A stretch of 31,062 bases of DNA from Emmonsiellopsis sp. PD_33 (GCA_032988165.1 JANTQF010000395.1:1-31062); one strand, 5' to 3'; shown: positions 10,011 to 21,094, numbered from the stretch's first letter. A program made the numbers and translations. The notes: a model not told the origin generated them from the sequence alone.

Positions 10011-10766
10011 TAGGAGTATTGGTTTATCCCATTGCACCCTAGCATCCTCCATGAATTACTTGTAGGTTCTCTGCGTTCGAATATAAATAAGAGATTCCAA
10101 GAGGGAAAGGGGAAATACAAAGTCTCCTTCCCACCTGGTTGATTTGACAGTAAATAATACCGGACGCTCAGAATATCTTTGTCAAGCCTCATCCAGCCGG
10201 GGGTGAGGAAAGCGGCATGCCCTCCCGCTCTCCTTCATGTCTAATATTAAAGAGGCGGGGAGAGTCTAGATGGCTCCTCCGAGTATGCGGGGTACATTGT
10301 ATAAAATAAACTTGTGACTTGGAGAGAGAAAAAAATGGCGAGATTGAGACCTGATACGCACACCCAGACAAATAAATCATTAAAGTTTCCAATGTGGTAT
10401 TTATTAGAAAGAGAATGAGATGTAGTTGAACTGGACTGGTCAGTGAAGGGCCAAGACATTTCCGGGAAGCATATTTAAGGTTCCGCGGTCCCACCAACCT
10501 TAATATTAAAGTCTACTCCGGAGTCAGTGAGGGTGGTTTTAGCAAATATCCGATTAGAGATGATGTAATCGATAAGAATATCTAAGATTTGATGGCCAAC
10601 GGGCGTGTTCGTTTACCGGGTGGGTTTAAGGGGCAAATTTCCCCCTTTAAAAAGCGCGGTATGCGTAGATTCTTGATGAAGAAAATGTACGAGTGTGCTA
10701 TGTCATGGAGGGCTTCTCACCCCAGGTATATACCGAAATCCAAAAAAATATACATATCCCACTTCC

Positions 10767-13482
10767 CTAGCGGTTCAAATTCAATAACGCTTCAATATAC
10801 CTTCGCGCATCTAAGCCTACCCCCTCGGCTATCTTTCCCGAACCGGACCGTCCCGCGCCCCGTCCGCCTCCAGCAACGGATTGGGAAGGGCCGGATACCC
10901 CGCTAAGGTCACGCAAGAAACTCGTCCCGCTGGATTTCCGAGCGTGACCGGGCGGGGTATAGTCGCTTGCCTTTCGAACGAGAAAAGCTTCCTTTGGGGG
11001 CGGATTTTGGGTGGGATGGGATGAGACGGGGGTATGTGGTGGCGATGGAGATGATAGTTGTTGCTCTTCTTTTTGCTTGAGGGTATCATGTGAGTTGGGA
11101 GGATCGTTTAGACGCATCCACAGCACCCACCAGCCTCGATTCGTTTTGCATGTCCGTTCAATTTCGGAAGGGCGGGATCGCGTCTCGATGTAGGTGTTTA
11201 GGATTTGCGTGTGGATGTTTAGAGTATCGAGGCGGGTCCATGATGATCCAGGGGAGCTGGGTGATAGTTTCATTGCTTGCACGGGGTTCCCCGGCTCTGG
11301 GATGTTGGGGAGTGAAGTGTGTATAAATTGGGTGGATGGGTCGTATATAAGATCATATATGGGAGACTGGGCGGCAGAGCTTTTCTCTTTCGAGGTCTGA
11401 TACTTGTCCCAGAGCGGAGCTCTCTGAGAGATCCTGTCTAGGGACGTTGAGAGCAGCAAAGGCTTTTGGAGGGGACCGAGTTGATGATGGATACTGCGGT
11501 AGAAGGAAGGGGAGGATAATGATGGAGTTTTGAGTTCGAAGAGAAATGTGAACATGAATGGTTGGTTCTAGGTCTCCTTTTAGCATATCCGTGACAGCAA
11601 GAGGGATCGAATGAAATATTACTTACGAGGTATACGACCACCCGCAAATCTTTATGCTCGCTGGCAGAGGGCGTGTCTACTTCTAGTTAGTATTTAGCGT
11701 TCTGGCTCGAGGGGGTTGGGGTACGCCATACTGTTATTGTCTCCGGACTTGATCTCCTGCATCGTCAAGCTCAAAGTGCGAGAGACTGTTTTCTCTTTTT
11801 GGGCGTCTTTCGTTGGCACGTCGAACCCTATGGTACTAGGATCTACATCGTCATCGTCATCACTTTCCTCGACCTCCAAATCATCACGGAGCCCAATAAT
11901 AAATCTCCCTGCATTGTTGGGTTGCGATAATACTGCACTTCCTCGTTCTACAGAACTCGACTCGGAAAAGGAATCCATCTCTCTCGCGACTGGCTGGGGA
12001 CTGGCACCTAGTCTCAAAAAGTTCACCCTTGGATGAGACAAAGAAAAATTAGAAGTATCTGCCCACGAGGTTCCGTAACCAAGAGTTATGAGCTTCATAA
12101 ATTTGTCCGTCCCAAAGGCGGAGGAATCCGTTGGCTTCTCTGTAGCCGATTTCGAGCGGTCTCGCCCGCTCTGGCTACTTTCCCGAGAAATTGGTGCTTC
12201 AGACGCAGACTTGGTTGGAGGCTCGGTGGCTAAAACTAAAGGAGGAGGGATTCCAGGTGACAGGCTGCGCTTTGGAGTATGGCTCTTTGGTAATGATTTC
12301 GCCCTATGATGTGCATTCGGCACTCTGCCCCTAGGGGCTTTCCGGCGTTTACGTCGACGTGGAGACTTTGGATCATCCTTGACACCGAAGGCATCCTCAC
12401 CATATCGATATATCCACTCCATCCATTGGGAGACTCGAGTAAGTGACGGTTTAGAGATGGCACCTACCCCGGAAAATATCATTCCGTCAAAAGAACGCGG
12501 ACAAATATCACGACCAATCCAAGGCTCTCTTTCCACTGTCTGGTCAGTGGTTGCCGGCTGCTGGCTTTTCGAAGGCGCATCCCCGAATCGCGATACCACC
12601 AAATCAACGAGTCCATCAGTTCTGGAGACAAAATCTTCCAGAACCTCTCGTTCCCCACTGCCCCACTCCTCTTCTCCAACGCCTATTCCAAGTTCCCCAG
12701 TTCCAGCAAGTTTGATCCCGTTGAAAATATCAGCAGCAGGATTCCCGTTTAAAAGAATATCCCAATTCCATATAAATCTAGTCCAAAATTGATCGAGCGC
12801 ATTGCAGAATGTTGTTCTCGATAGACGGCCGTAGAGGATGTCGAGCGAGGGAGCGTGGTGGAGGAGGAATATAGAATGCGCTCTCAATAACTGTTGCAGT
12901 ATAAGATGCGGAGGGGCGACTTCTCGGGAGGAGTATTCAACATGTGGCGTAGGTGCATCCTCTGAGCGCTGAGTAGGAGAGGTCGACGAATCGGAAGACA
13001 AGCGAGTAAGGTCAATAGACTGAGAATATGTTAATGAAAAAGAGCGCCGCCGGGCAAGGAGGAGTGTTTCCATACAGCTAGTATCCACCAGCCTATTTCC
13101 AGCTCATGCAACACGATTCGAGATTTTTCTGTTTCAACCGTATCTACAGATTCGCCGTTGGAGAAATTCCTGTTTCAATCCTAGTTAGCCACCGCATTCG
13201 GGCACTGGCAATAGTGATATTCGGAGATAACACCCACCTCGCAAAGCTCACCATGCCCTGCGCCAAGCCTATCTGGCGCAGCTTCTCGTTGCCATCGACC
13301 TTCTCTTCATCATTAGAGTCGCCTCGCTGCGTACTTCTAGACGACCTTGTGCTTCCCTTCCTCGAGGAGTAGAAAACGATCTGATCGGGGAGGGTCTCGT
13401 CGGTTGATCCGAGGGATGGGTTGTATATCGTGAGGAACGCCAACTGCGCCGGAATAACAGAACTTGGCTCCTTTGCAGGCAT
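10767..13482 (-). CDS. ccz1: CCZ1-like vacuolar fusion protein (Rab7 GEF subunit)
   Basis: Partner of Mon1 in the complex that activates Ypt7/Rab7 on late endosomes, autophagosomes and vacuoles. Exons on the minus strand are 13482-13238, 13169-13076, 13019-11732, 11679-11627 and 11567-10767, giving 826 residues. The N-terminus VIPAQLAFLTIYNPSLGSTD followed by ETLPDQIVFYSS is the first longin domain, very typical of fungal Ccz1. WWILASIDLTRL spans an exon junction, VVVYLNQPFMFTFLFEL starts the later longin part, and a long low-complexity Ser/Pro/Arg linker lies between. The C-terminal segment includes RGWWVLWMRL and EAFLVRKASD. I chose the ATG at 13482 (MPAKEP) because the family begins near it; the frame is open to an ATG at 13653, which would add 57 residues resembling nothing. 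The exon 3-4 junction (NN/IDTPSASEHKDLR) is the least certain. Confidence 0.85.
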
Positions 13483-13715
13483 CGCATTCTGTATCGACAG
13501 CCTTTTATCTGTAGCATGACCCGCATGCGCTTCACAATATATGAACGGGAATAGTCTGTTGTGATCCAAGTTGGTCTCCAAACGAACGACGTCGTTGACG
13601 GTCGGTCCAAGCGATCTTATTACCACGTGATCCTTATCCAGTCCGAGATCCATTTGCCGTTGTTGTCGCCGCGCAAAACTTCAAGCTCACCCCAAGCTCC
13701 ATTGAATCGGAATAC
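13483..13715. promoter_or_regulatory. Divergent promoter between ccz1 and fmt1 with CACGTG
   Basis: With the preferred CCZ1 start, 233 bases separate the two divergent start codons and must hold both promoters. A CACGTG palindrome (bHLH-type site) lies at 13624-13629, about 90 bases before the FMT1 ATG. No TATA box is evident. If CCZ1 began at 13653 instead, only 62 bases would remain, which argues for the shorter protein. Confidence 0.5.
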
Positions 13716-15119
13716 ATGGTGAATTTACGGTTTTCTATTTTGCGGCGGCCACTGGTGGTTCGTACAGCATTTATTAACATACGATATGCCTCCACAAAGT
13801 CGTCTGATCCGCTACGGATCCTGTTCTGCGGGTCAGATAGCTTCAGCATCGCGTCGCTGAAAGCTCTTTACAAAGAACATGCCAGCAATCCCAAGACAAT
13901 CCAATCAATTGATGTGGTTTGCAGGCCTGGGAAGAAGTATGGCAGAGGGTTAAAGAAGATCCGCGAAGGTACCTACTTTCATGATCCTTCGTCCTATCAA
14001 GCGTCCACAGAGCTGACCCGAAATCCATAGTTCCTATAAAAGCTGCCGCAACCGAATTGTCCCTCCCTATTCATGAAATTGATACATTTACCGGCTGGAC
14101 GGTAAGAATAAACCTCCCCGCTCGTCCTTTGATACTACGGTCTCTGACCAACCCAATGCTAGCCTCCGTCAACGGCCGGTATAAACCTGATCATCGCGGT
14201 GTCCTTCGGTCTCTTCGTCCCTCCTCGACTCCTCAATTACGCGAAATACGGCGGCCTGAATGTCCATCCCTCTCTGCTACCCGAGTAAGCTTTGCCCGAA
14301 ATACTTGGGGCGAATAACCCTCTAACGGAGTGTCTCAGATTCCGGGGACCCGCGCCACTACACCATACATTGTTGGCTGGGCGAACTACAACAGGCGTCA
14401 CCCTCCAAACGTTGGATCCAAAAAGCTTTGACCATGGAGTGATCCTTGATCAAACTCCAAGTCCAGGCTTTGATATACCAAATCCAGAAACCTGTTCCGT
14501 ACCGCAGTTGTTGGATTTGGTATCGAACAAAAGCGCGCAAATGCTAGTACAAGGCATTCGAAACCGTGTCTTTGTCCCACCTTTGAAAGATATGGGATGG
14601 ATAAGCAAGGATAGCCCGTTTGCTCGACAGTACGCGGGTAAGATCACACCGGAAGAGCGACACGTCGACTGGAAAAATTGGCCGAGCGACGAAATAATTC
14701 GACGCCAAAGGCTTATTGGCCCGGTGTGGGGGAATGCCATTATTTCTTCCTCCAAGAGTGAAGAAGGCGTGGAAAGAAGGGAGATAAAGAGGTTGATATT
14801 CAAAGATTTGGAAATATTGGAAGAGAAAGATTATTCAGGGCCCATCGATCTTGTTCATGTTCATGAGTCCAATATACGACCGGGAACAGTATTCATCGCT
14901 CCGACGAAGAAGCCAGAGACGTGTATATCAGACACCGGGAATGATTCTGACACGGCCTTGTATGTTTACACCTTGGATCGCAAGATTATCCAGATCAATG
15001 AGATGCAGGTGGAAAGCTTAAAGCCCGGGCGAGCGTTGATCGCTGCGCGAAAAGCTAATATATTGCGAAAGCAACCCGGAGATTGGTCGGATGGCGTATT
15101 CTACGGCGATCTCCAGTAA
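13716..15119 (+). CDS. fmt1: Mitochondrial methionyl-tRNA formyltransferase
   Basis: Transfers a formyl group from 10-formyl-tetrahydrofolate to initiator Met-tRNA for mitochondrial translation start. Exons are 13716-13968, 14031-14101, 14163-14284 and 14339-15119, giving 408 residues. The first ~28 residues are basic and hydroxylated without acidic residues (MVNLRFSILRRPLVV), a likely mitochondrial presequence. The formyltransferase core begins at LRILFCGSDSFS. LNVHPSLLP holds Asn141 and His143, and FDHGVIL holds Asp180, matching the catalytic Asn-His-Asp of the family. RGPAPLHHTLLAG follows the hinge, and the C-terminal domain includes HVDWKNW and LKPGRALIAARKAN. The exon 3-4 junction yields LLPEFRG, with an acidic residue where bacterial enzymes have Arg. 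It converges on the SDR gene ending at 15351. Confidence 0.92.
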
Positions 15120-15204
15120 TACAATGGCCGTGCAGAGGGGCAGGAGAGGCAAAGAAGAAACGGTATTGAGTATTTTCAGGGTGTCCTTTCACTTGCATAC
15201 GCGA

Positions 15205-15210
15205 AATAAA
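15205..15210 (+). terminator. AATAAA poly(A) signal of fmt1
   Basis: A consensus AATAAA lies 86 bases after the FMT1 stop codon, in the 231-base gap before the convergent SDR gene. Position and sequence fit a cleavage/polyadenylation signal. Confidence 0.55.
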
Positions 15211-15350
15211 AGGGAGTAATGTACGATACGAGGTTGATTTCTATGAGCGGGTGGGAATTACTAATATTTTGCACGAAACCCTTGCCTCCTTGAGGCTCTG
15301 TCTATTGGGAAAACAAGAGCTTATCTTCTCCGCTCATCTCAATAAACCGT

Positions 15351-16836
15351 TCAACGCATCGCGAAACCGGAATCTACATTTCACAGTCAATAAAACTCTT
15401 CAATCAGCCCAGGAGACCCCGACAACAATGTACTCACCAACTTGAATCGACTGTCCAGTCATGGAAGTGTTTTTCGCAAGCGAGATGAACATCTCGGCGC
15501 AGTCTCCGAGATCAGGCTGGAATATATATGCGTTAGCATAACATTTGGGCGAGCGCTTTATGTCCAGATTCCGGGTCCTTACCACATGGTTCAGAGGCAC
15601 CTTCTGTTCGTACGCGTCCACGACCTCCTTGGGAAATCTCTCGCCCTATTCCACAGTTAATGGATACATTCCTTTTTTCCGAAATGGCTCGTTATCCCGG
15701 GAACGGTTGACCTACCCATTCCGTGAGAAGAAGGCCAGGCAGCACCGCATTGGTGCGGATCTTGGGTCCTTGGGTCCCGGCCAGGGATTTCATCAGGTGC
15801 AGAGCTGCAATTCGATGTTAGGCATACGGTGAGCTATGCAGTATGGAAATATGGGGCTTTACTCACCTGCAGCTTTCGAGACGGAGTAGGCCATACTGCT
15901 GCCGCCCGCCACGACACCCTTTGTTACGAAAATATTAGAATACGTTTCGTATTTCTAGTCTGTTGAGGGGAGAGCTTACAGCTGTAGACGCAGTTATGAT
16001 GAACGAGCCGCCATCGGGATTGGCGTTGAATGTTGGCGCTGCCTCTCGGAAGATATGCAGGTTTGCTTTGACGTTGGTTGACCAGCACTTTTTTGAGTAG
16101 GTGATTATCATTAGTCCAAGGCGTCTGACAATATATCCCGGGAGACAGTTCTGATTCATACCTTATCCCATTCCTCCTCATTCATTGCGTCTAGATCTGC
16201 AAATCTGGTAATTTTCGTCCATCCCTGACCACAGCACCGTCATATCAGCGGATGTCCGCCTCGTTCTCAGCTGCATGCCAACAAGACACAGCGAGTAGAT
16301 AGAAGAGAACCATATCAACCATACCGCATTAGAAATCACAATATCCAATCCTCCAAGCTGGGCGATGGTCTCTTTCACAAGTCTGACACATTCAGCCTGG
16401 ATACCAACATCCTAATTTATAAGTCAGCACGACGTTATTTCCCCGCCCTTCCATTTCTAACAACATCAATCAAGAATTTGTATTCCATACCGCCTGAATA
16501 ACAGTTACTTTCGCGCCAAATTGCTTCTCCAACTTCTCCGCCGTTTCCCTTGCGCGGGCTTCGTTGGAGACATAGTTGATGGCGATATGAGAGCCCTCCG
16601 CGGCGAATTTCTCGGCGACGAGGGCGCCTAGACCTCTATTATAATAAGAATGTTAGTTACGTACTTTCCTGCACCTTTTATATAACTAGTTGTAGTTCCT
16701 GCATTGGACGTATTTATGAGAGCGAAGCTGGTTATGTTTGTAGGACAGGTCATGGCGGGGTAAATAATAGCATTTATCGGACTTACCGCGAGCCGCCTGT
16801 AATCAGGACATTTCTGCCCTTCAGCGAGTACGGCAT
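15351..16836 (-). CDS. Short-chain dehydrogenase/reductase, ten exons
   Basis: Classical NAD(P)H-dependent SDR, resembling 3-oxoacyl-ACP-reductase-like fungal enzymes; substrate unknown. Exons on the minus strand are 16836-16787, 16635-16491, 16411-16325, 16224-16162, 16087-15980, 15918-15867, 15804-15716, 15645-15583, 15516-15438 and 15373-15351, giving 252 residues, a normal length. TGGSRGLG (13-20) binds cofactor; SNAG spans an exon joint; Ser149 in FIITAST, Tyr162 and Lys166 in YSVSK form the active site with the usual 13-residue spacing; LPGLLLTEW and MTGQSIQVDSGFAMR end the fold. All nine introns have GT-AG ends, are 61-100 bp, and restore frame at each joint, so this is an intact but unusually fragmented gene. 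Confidence 0.9.
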
Positions 16837-18321
16837 TGTGTAGTTAGTTAGTAGTTAACTTACTCCGTATGTGATGAAGCGATGTAGAGGCTATTGAAGA
16901 TGTATTTCTTGTGCCGTCGGGCTGGTTAAATAGTAACTACTAGAGAAGCAAGCTCAGCCGATAACGCAAGACAACAGCACTCCGTCGCAAGCTCCTCCGA
17001 TCCCCCGCTTTCAGCTCGACCTTGTCGCAGCGTCCGATAACTCGCAGTAGATAACTAGCCAGTTATTAATTAGTAAGTTAACTTAGCTAGTTGGCTGACC
17101 AGCTTTCTGCGGCGCCAAAGAGGGGCAGTCTTATGTCATCCAGGGGTCGTGTTTACCTCGGCCATCGCATCCAACGTCAATGTTCCCAACTATGGGGGGG
17201 ATTCCAACGTCGACAATGAAATGCACCGTGAATTATGCCAGCAAATTGATTAATTTAGCTGGTGGATGATTCAGCATCTGTCTATGGGACCCAATTTGTG
17301 TTCAGGATGCTGTTTTATCAGCATCCAGCCGCCCATTGGCTTTCCAATCCCCTTTATACCCCTGCGTACTGTGGGCATCATAGACTCCAAGCTTGAAGTC
17401 TACATGCCATTTATTTGCTTTTTCATGCCCGATACATTGCCACTGCTGCTCGCGGGGCTATGTATGTGGGGACTATACCCTCTTCCTGTTCAATGTTTGA
17501 CAGCCAGCAAAGACTCTCTTTGCTGTCTCCTGGGCGGGTTGTTTGCCATGAAGTTTGCCCCATTCTCCTGCCAGCATACTTTTGAGCTTTCAAAGCTAGG
17601 GGCTATTTTAACCCCAGAAGGGCAGGATGCAAAACCTGCCACAATGGCTGTTTGATTTGTCCACTCCCGCCTAGTTGACTTTATATCCCTGGTTTGGCAA
17701 ACCCGCCCGGTAGCCTGAGAAAGGGACCATCTCTGATGTATGAGGACACAGGAGAACAGCAGCCATCATCAAGTGCATCCCTTGGCAACAGATGTCCAGC
17801 ATTTTCTTTGTATAGCCTCTGTGGCTTTGTGGCAGACCATGTGTTATTGCAACTGTTGTGATGCCTCTTCCCATTCATAGCAAAACACCAGCCTCCCAGC
17901 TGCGTTCAAGCCACTCTGCTACTTTCTTCTTTACCCGCACAAAATCCTATTCCACGCCGAGAACACATTCATAGTATCTGACTATGATGTCGCCAAAATC
18001 ACCCTGAGGGGCGATGTCATCTGCTCATCTGACAGTACTGAATAAGGAATGGTCTCTGGGCTCATGAGTGAGTAGGAGTCATATCTCACCTCAGCTGGGT
18101 AGCAGAAGGAGCTCTCTCTCTGCCAACCTCTTCGTCCTTTGACCTCGAATACCCCTTGTCTAGCAAGCAGCATAGCTATACGGTGTCGTCTACGCGAACC
18201 GTCTTTCATCTGAACCCCTGAACCAAGCACTACGGAACACTTCGATCCAGTCCTCGCCCCAGAAGCGCCTTAGCGGCTTTCTACCAGAGTGTTGAGCCGA
18301 AGCAGAGAGAAAGAAGGCGTC
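16837..18321. other. Intergenic region with hairpin cluster, no gene seen
   Basis: About 1.5 kb separates the divergent SDR and acidic-protein genes. A stop-free frame of 129 codons at 17266-17655 has no recognisable content. The left part is AT-rich with TAGT/AACT motifs, including AACTAGC at 17053 mirrored by GCTAGTT at 17086. The middle carries several small palindromes, annotated separately. The 3' part presumably holds the promoter of the gene at 18322. Confidence 0.5.
17305..17640. repeat. Cluster of small inverted repeats
   Basis: Three perfect or near-perfect hairpins fall within 340 bases: GGATGCTG/CAGCATCC at 17305-17326 with a six-base loop, the palindrome AGCTTTCAAAGCT around 17585-17597, and GGCAGG/CCTGCC at 17621-17640. 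A GGGG/CCCC pair around 17599-17615 sits between the last two. This density may mark a relic of a small inverted-repeat element, but no termini were found. Confidence 0.5.
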
Positions 18322-19445
18322 ATGGCAGAACGACGCTATTACCCTATTCGAACGGATTCTAGGGGGTATCTGGAGGTGAAGCGGCATGTTATACGTCCCG
18401 ATGAGGTTGAAATGAGAGATATAGGTAATGTCACTCCTTCCCCGAGTTGGGGGGTTTCCACCAGCATAGCTTTATGAATATGTCTAAATATATGGGCTAC
18501 TGACATGGTATGTTAATGAATAGCAGTCAAGGCCGCTCCTCGCCTTCCCATGAGTCGCGGACCTGGCCATCTCATCAAGTTAAAACTGCACCACCTCAAA
18601 AGCCGATTCGGGTCGGAAATGAATGGTGAGATACATTCACTCGGCCCCCAGAATTCTTAGCAATTTCCTTGGACAAAAGTGAACTGATCAGTGCATTAGA
18701 TACCCATGATGACCCTCACGACTGCACCTCCATGGCAGATATCCACGCCGCAGAAAACGTCAACCTGACGCTTCACAAAGTGCGCGCGTTGACGGGAGAG
18801 CTATACGTGAAGAAACGCCCCTTATCTTTCCACCTCCGCTCAGCAGTAGGCAAGAACATCCACCGCAAGAACACCGACGCGTTTTGTGCATCCAGCGCCT
18901 ACGGTCGTTGTCTTAAAGACCAGGAAATCTTCGAAGACGAAGATACGGAAGCGAAAAAGGAGAAAAGGGGCAAACCACCCCGCATCGATCCGTTACGTAT
19001 GCATCCGGTGCCTATTGAGGAAGAGGATATTTATGAGTCGGAACACAGCGATGAATGCTGGACGATCCCCGAACTCCCCGAACCTGAAACCGATGACGAA
19101 GCGGATATCGAAGATGTAGAAGAAGAAGAGTACGAGGAAACACGCTCTATCCCCGCTACTACTATCACTATCAGCGACGACGACGATGACAGCACTGCCG
19201 ATAGCTACGACAACGACTGGTCTGACAACACACCAGACAGTCCCCAGGGCACAGCCGACACTTCCAGCTACGGATCACTTTCACCCGCCGCAACCGGACC
19301 CTTTCACCCCATCCAAGAACTCGCTGCTCCGAAGTGGCCGTTGGGAGATGAGATTGATGCTAATGCGCCAATCGGGCATCTTGTCTCTCCGTATCGTATG
19401 GGAAGCAGTCGGAGATACGGATGGGTGGAGGGACAGTTTATTTGA
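18322..19445 (+). CDS. Uncharacterised acidic protein
   Basis: Exons 18322-18424, 18524-18625 and 18700-19445 give 316 residues. I do not recognise the family. The N-terminus (MAERRYYPIRTDSRGYLEVK) and exon 2 (GHLIKLKLHHLKSRFGSEM) look folded or amphipathic. The middle is strongly acidic: EDEDTE, then a long run around DIEDVEEEEYEE and SDDDDDSTADSYDND. The C-terminus PIQELAAPKWPLGDEIDANA looks conserved in style. Intron 2 uses the acceptor GCATTAG ending at 18699, because the earlier CAG at 18690 would give an immediate stop. The exon 2 acceptor is a tandem TAGCAG, so 18524 or 18527 are both possible. The rich acidic content suggests a nuclear or chromatin-binding role, which is only a guess. 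Confidence 0.65.
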
Positions 19446-20221
19446 AGAGAGGAGAAGTGACTGATTGATTGGAGAGAGGTGAATTTACGAACTTATGTTG
19501 CTTGCTGGTTGGCGCTTTTTTTTAACGAGATATGCTATGTAATTTAGTTTCTTTTTACTCACTTTCCCCTTGTTTGTGGAATGTTTCTTTGCTGTTACTT
19601 ATTCCCCCCTTTCTTTTACGGCGGACGATCCTGCTTTGTCGTTTGGCGAGCTTTGTTTCTTTCTTTCTTTCTTGCCTTCTTTTTTCTTTTTTCTTCAACT
19701 TCTCCACCCCCTTTCTACCCCATCTTCTTTCACATGGGACGGACGATCTTGTTTTTTATCCTATGGGGTATAACCTTGTTTAATTGCTTACTAGTGTTTA
19801 CCCGTTCCCTTCCTCTTCCTCCTCATGCTTTCTCCTTCTTTCCTATTGAGCTCTAATTAGTTATCGATGACAGCCAAAGCAAAGCACATATACAATAATA
19901 CATAACTAAGATAATGCAAGGAATAAATAAGAAAAATGCTCAAGGCTTTTCGCCCTTGATACATCACATAGATTCTCAATTGCAAAAAGAACATATCCAT
20001 GAATAATTTCATTATATAAACCATACACATATTGGATCTATCGATCCGGTCCATCCATCCATCGGCAGAAAGGAGCAACCTTTTCCTTCCTCCCGATGGT
20101 TATCTGTTCAGGTGGATTTAAAATATAAAAGTTTTACTGGCCACCCCGCATGATCTAAAAAGGAACACCCGCAAAGCTTCAAAACATGATTACTCATAAA
20201 AATTCGCATGGCGTCCGCCAA
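19446..20221. other. Convergent intergenic region, pyrimidine-rich, no gene seen
   Basis: Lies between the ends of the acidic-protein gene and the p24 gene, so it should hold both 3' untranslated regions. It contains a long CTTT/TTC-rich tract around 19655-19705 and AT-rich DNA from 19850. An AATAAA occurs on the plus strand at 19922-19927. The short open frames are products of low-complexity pyrimidine sequence. Confidence 0.6.
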
Positions 20222-21094
20222 TCATGTAAGTTTCTGCTTGATGAAGAATGAACGGAGGTGGGAGAGCTGCCATGCGCAGACTGCGGAGAGGAGGGCGAGT
20301 TGGATCAGAGTCCAGCGGACGACGCGGGAGTTGGTGGCTTCGGATTGGTCGCGGAATTGAGCTTCGCGTTCCTGTAGTTGAGGGGGGAAAGTAAGCATAA
20401 TCCAAGAACATCATTATAAACGAGTTTCGGGATCCGGGAGGATTCCCTGCTATAGAAAGTCGAGGAATAATAGTCTTACCCGTTGGAAAACCTGCTCGCG
20501 GCGGATATCTTGTAATCTTCCGTTAAGGTTCTTGACTCTCTGGGCCATATCTTCCATCTTGGATTTGTCTTCGCTTTCGATCTTGCTCGTTTCGCCAATG
20601 GCCATATCGACTGTCAACTTCACGGGGCTTGAACCGGAAAGCCAGCCTCCGCTGGATCCAGCATCGGGGGTGAAACAGAGCTTGTGTTGGCCGGCATCCG
20701 CGGCGGAGAAGGTGAAGCGGCCAGTGTCAGTTCCACGCCGGGAGACGACACGGTGATCGTTATCGAATGTCTCGTCGACGGTGATTGTTAGGGCGAGGGT
20801 TGGGTCAGAGACCCAGCCGTTGACTTCTTGCTTGAAGACTTCCGCTTTGTAGTTGCCTGTACCGAGTAGAATTGGGTTAGTACGCCAAAACGGTAGATGA
20901 TATGAACCAATCTTGGAACGAGGGAAATAAATCTTACCAACAACCAGAGTGCCTTGCGGCAGTTCCTCAAAGAAGCATTTTTGTTGTCGGGGTTGGATGT
21001 AGAAGTAGAGGGAGTGGACGGGTGTTGACAGCGTGAGGACTGTGATGATTGCGAAAAAGGACGAGAGCCACGACTGCGAGCGCGAGGAAGACAT
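20222..21094 (-). CDS. p24/Emp24-family cargo receptor (Erp1/TMED9-like)
   Basis: Type I membrane protein of COPII/COPI vesicles cycling between ER and Golgi; p24 proteins form hetero-oligomers that sort GPI-anchored cargo. Minus-strand exons are 21094-20938, 20856-20480 and 20371-20222, giving 227 residues, the usual size. Residues 1-28 form a signal peptide ending VHS. LYFYI starts the GOLD domain, with Cys40 (QKCFFEEL) and LVVGNYKAEV characteristic of the alpha subfamily, and a second Cys in KLCF for the disulphide. A short coiled-coil stem (MAQRVKNLNGRLQDIRREQ) precedes a membrane span around 198-218. The cytosolic tail ends SFFIKQKLT, with the FF signal for COPII binding and a KxK-type retrieval-like end. 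It diverges from SWC4. Confidence 0.92.

Larger units (their letters stand above)
6723..10766. other. Long intergenic region between convergent genes, no gene seen
   Basis: About 4 kb separates the Rho1 stop from the CCZ1 stop. Open frames here are short, lack coding composition and match nothing I know. Contents include T/C-rich tracts (7600-7900, 8254-8264, 8840-8870), a CCAG tandem repeat (7987-8005), many TACGTA/CTACCTA-type motifs (about 8340-8460 and 9660-9810), a perfect hairpin at 9987-10010 and an AATAAA on the minus strand near 10400 that could serve CCZ1. It may hold long 3' untranslated regions or a noncoding RNA; nothing in the sequence proves either. Confidence 0.55.

Noticed and set aside
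10070..10085. GTTCGAATA, a tRNA T-loop-like string
   Set aside because: No acceptor, D-arm or anticodon stem could be paired around it. I found no tRNA in the window.
10189..10497. 102-codon minus-strand frame downstream of CCZ1
   Set aside because: AT-rich, no recognisable motif, and located where the CCZ1 3' untranslated region is expected.
11716..12792. Several plus-strand open frames opposite CCZ1
   Set aside because: They mirror the disordered CCZ1 linker, have no family features and overlap each other.
13483..13653. N-terminal 57-residue extension of CCZ1
   Set aside because: The family starts at the longin domain just after 13482. The extension has no similarity and would leave only 62 bases for two promoters. 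Kept as a finding because it is not excluded.
17266..17655. 129-codon plus-strand frame
   Set aside because: Cys/Pro-rich with no codon bias, overlaps the palindrome cluster, no family resemblance.
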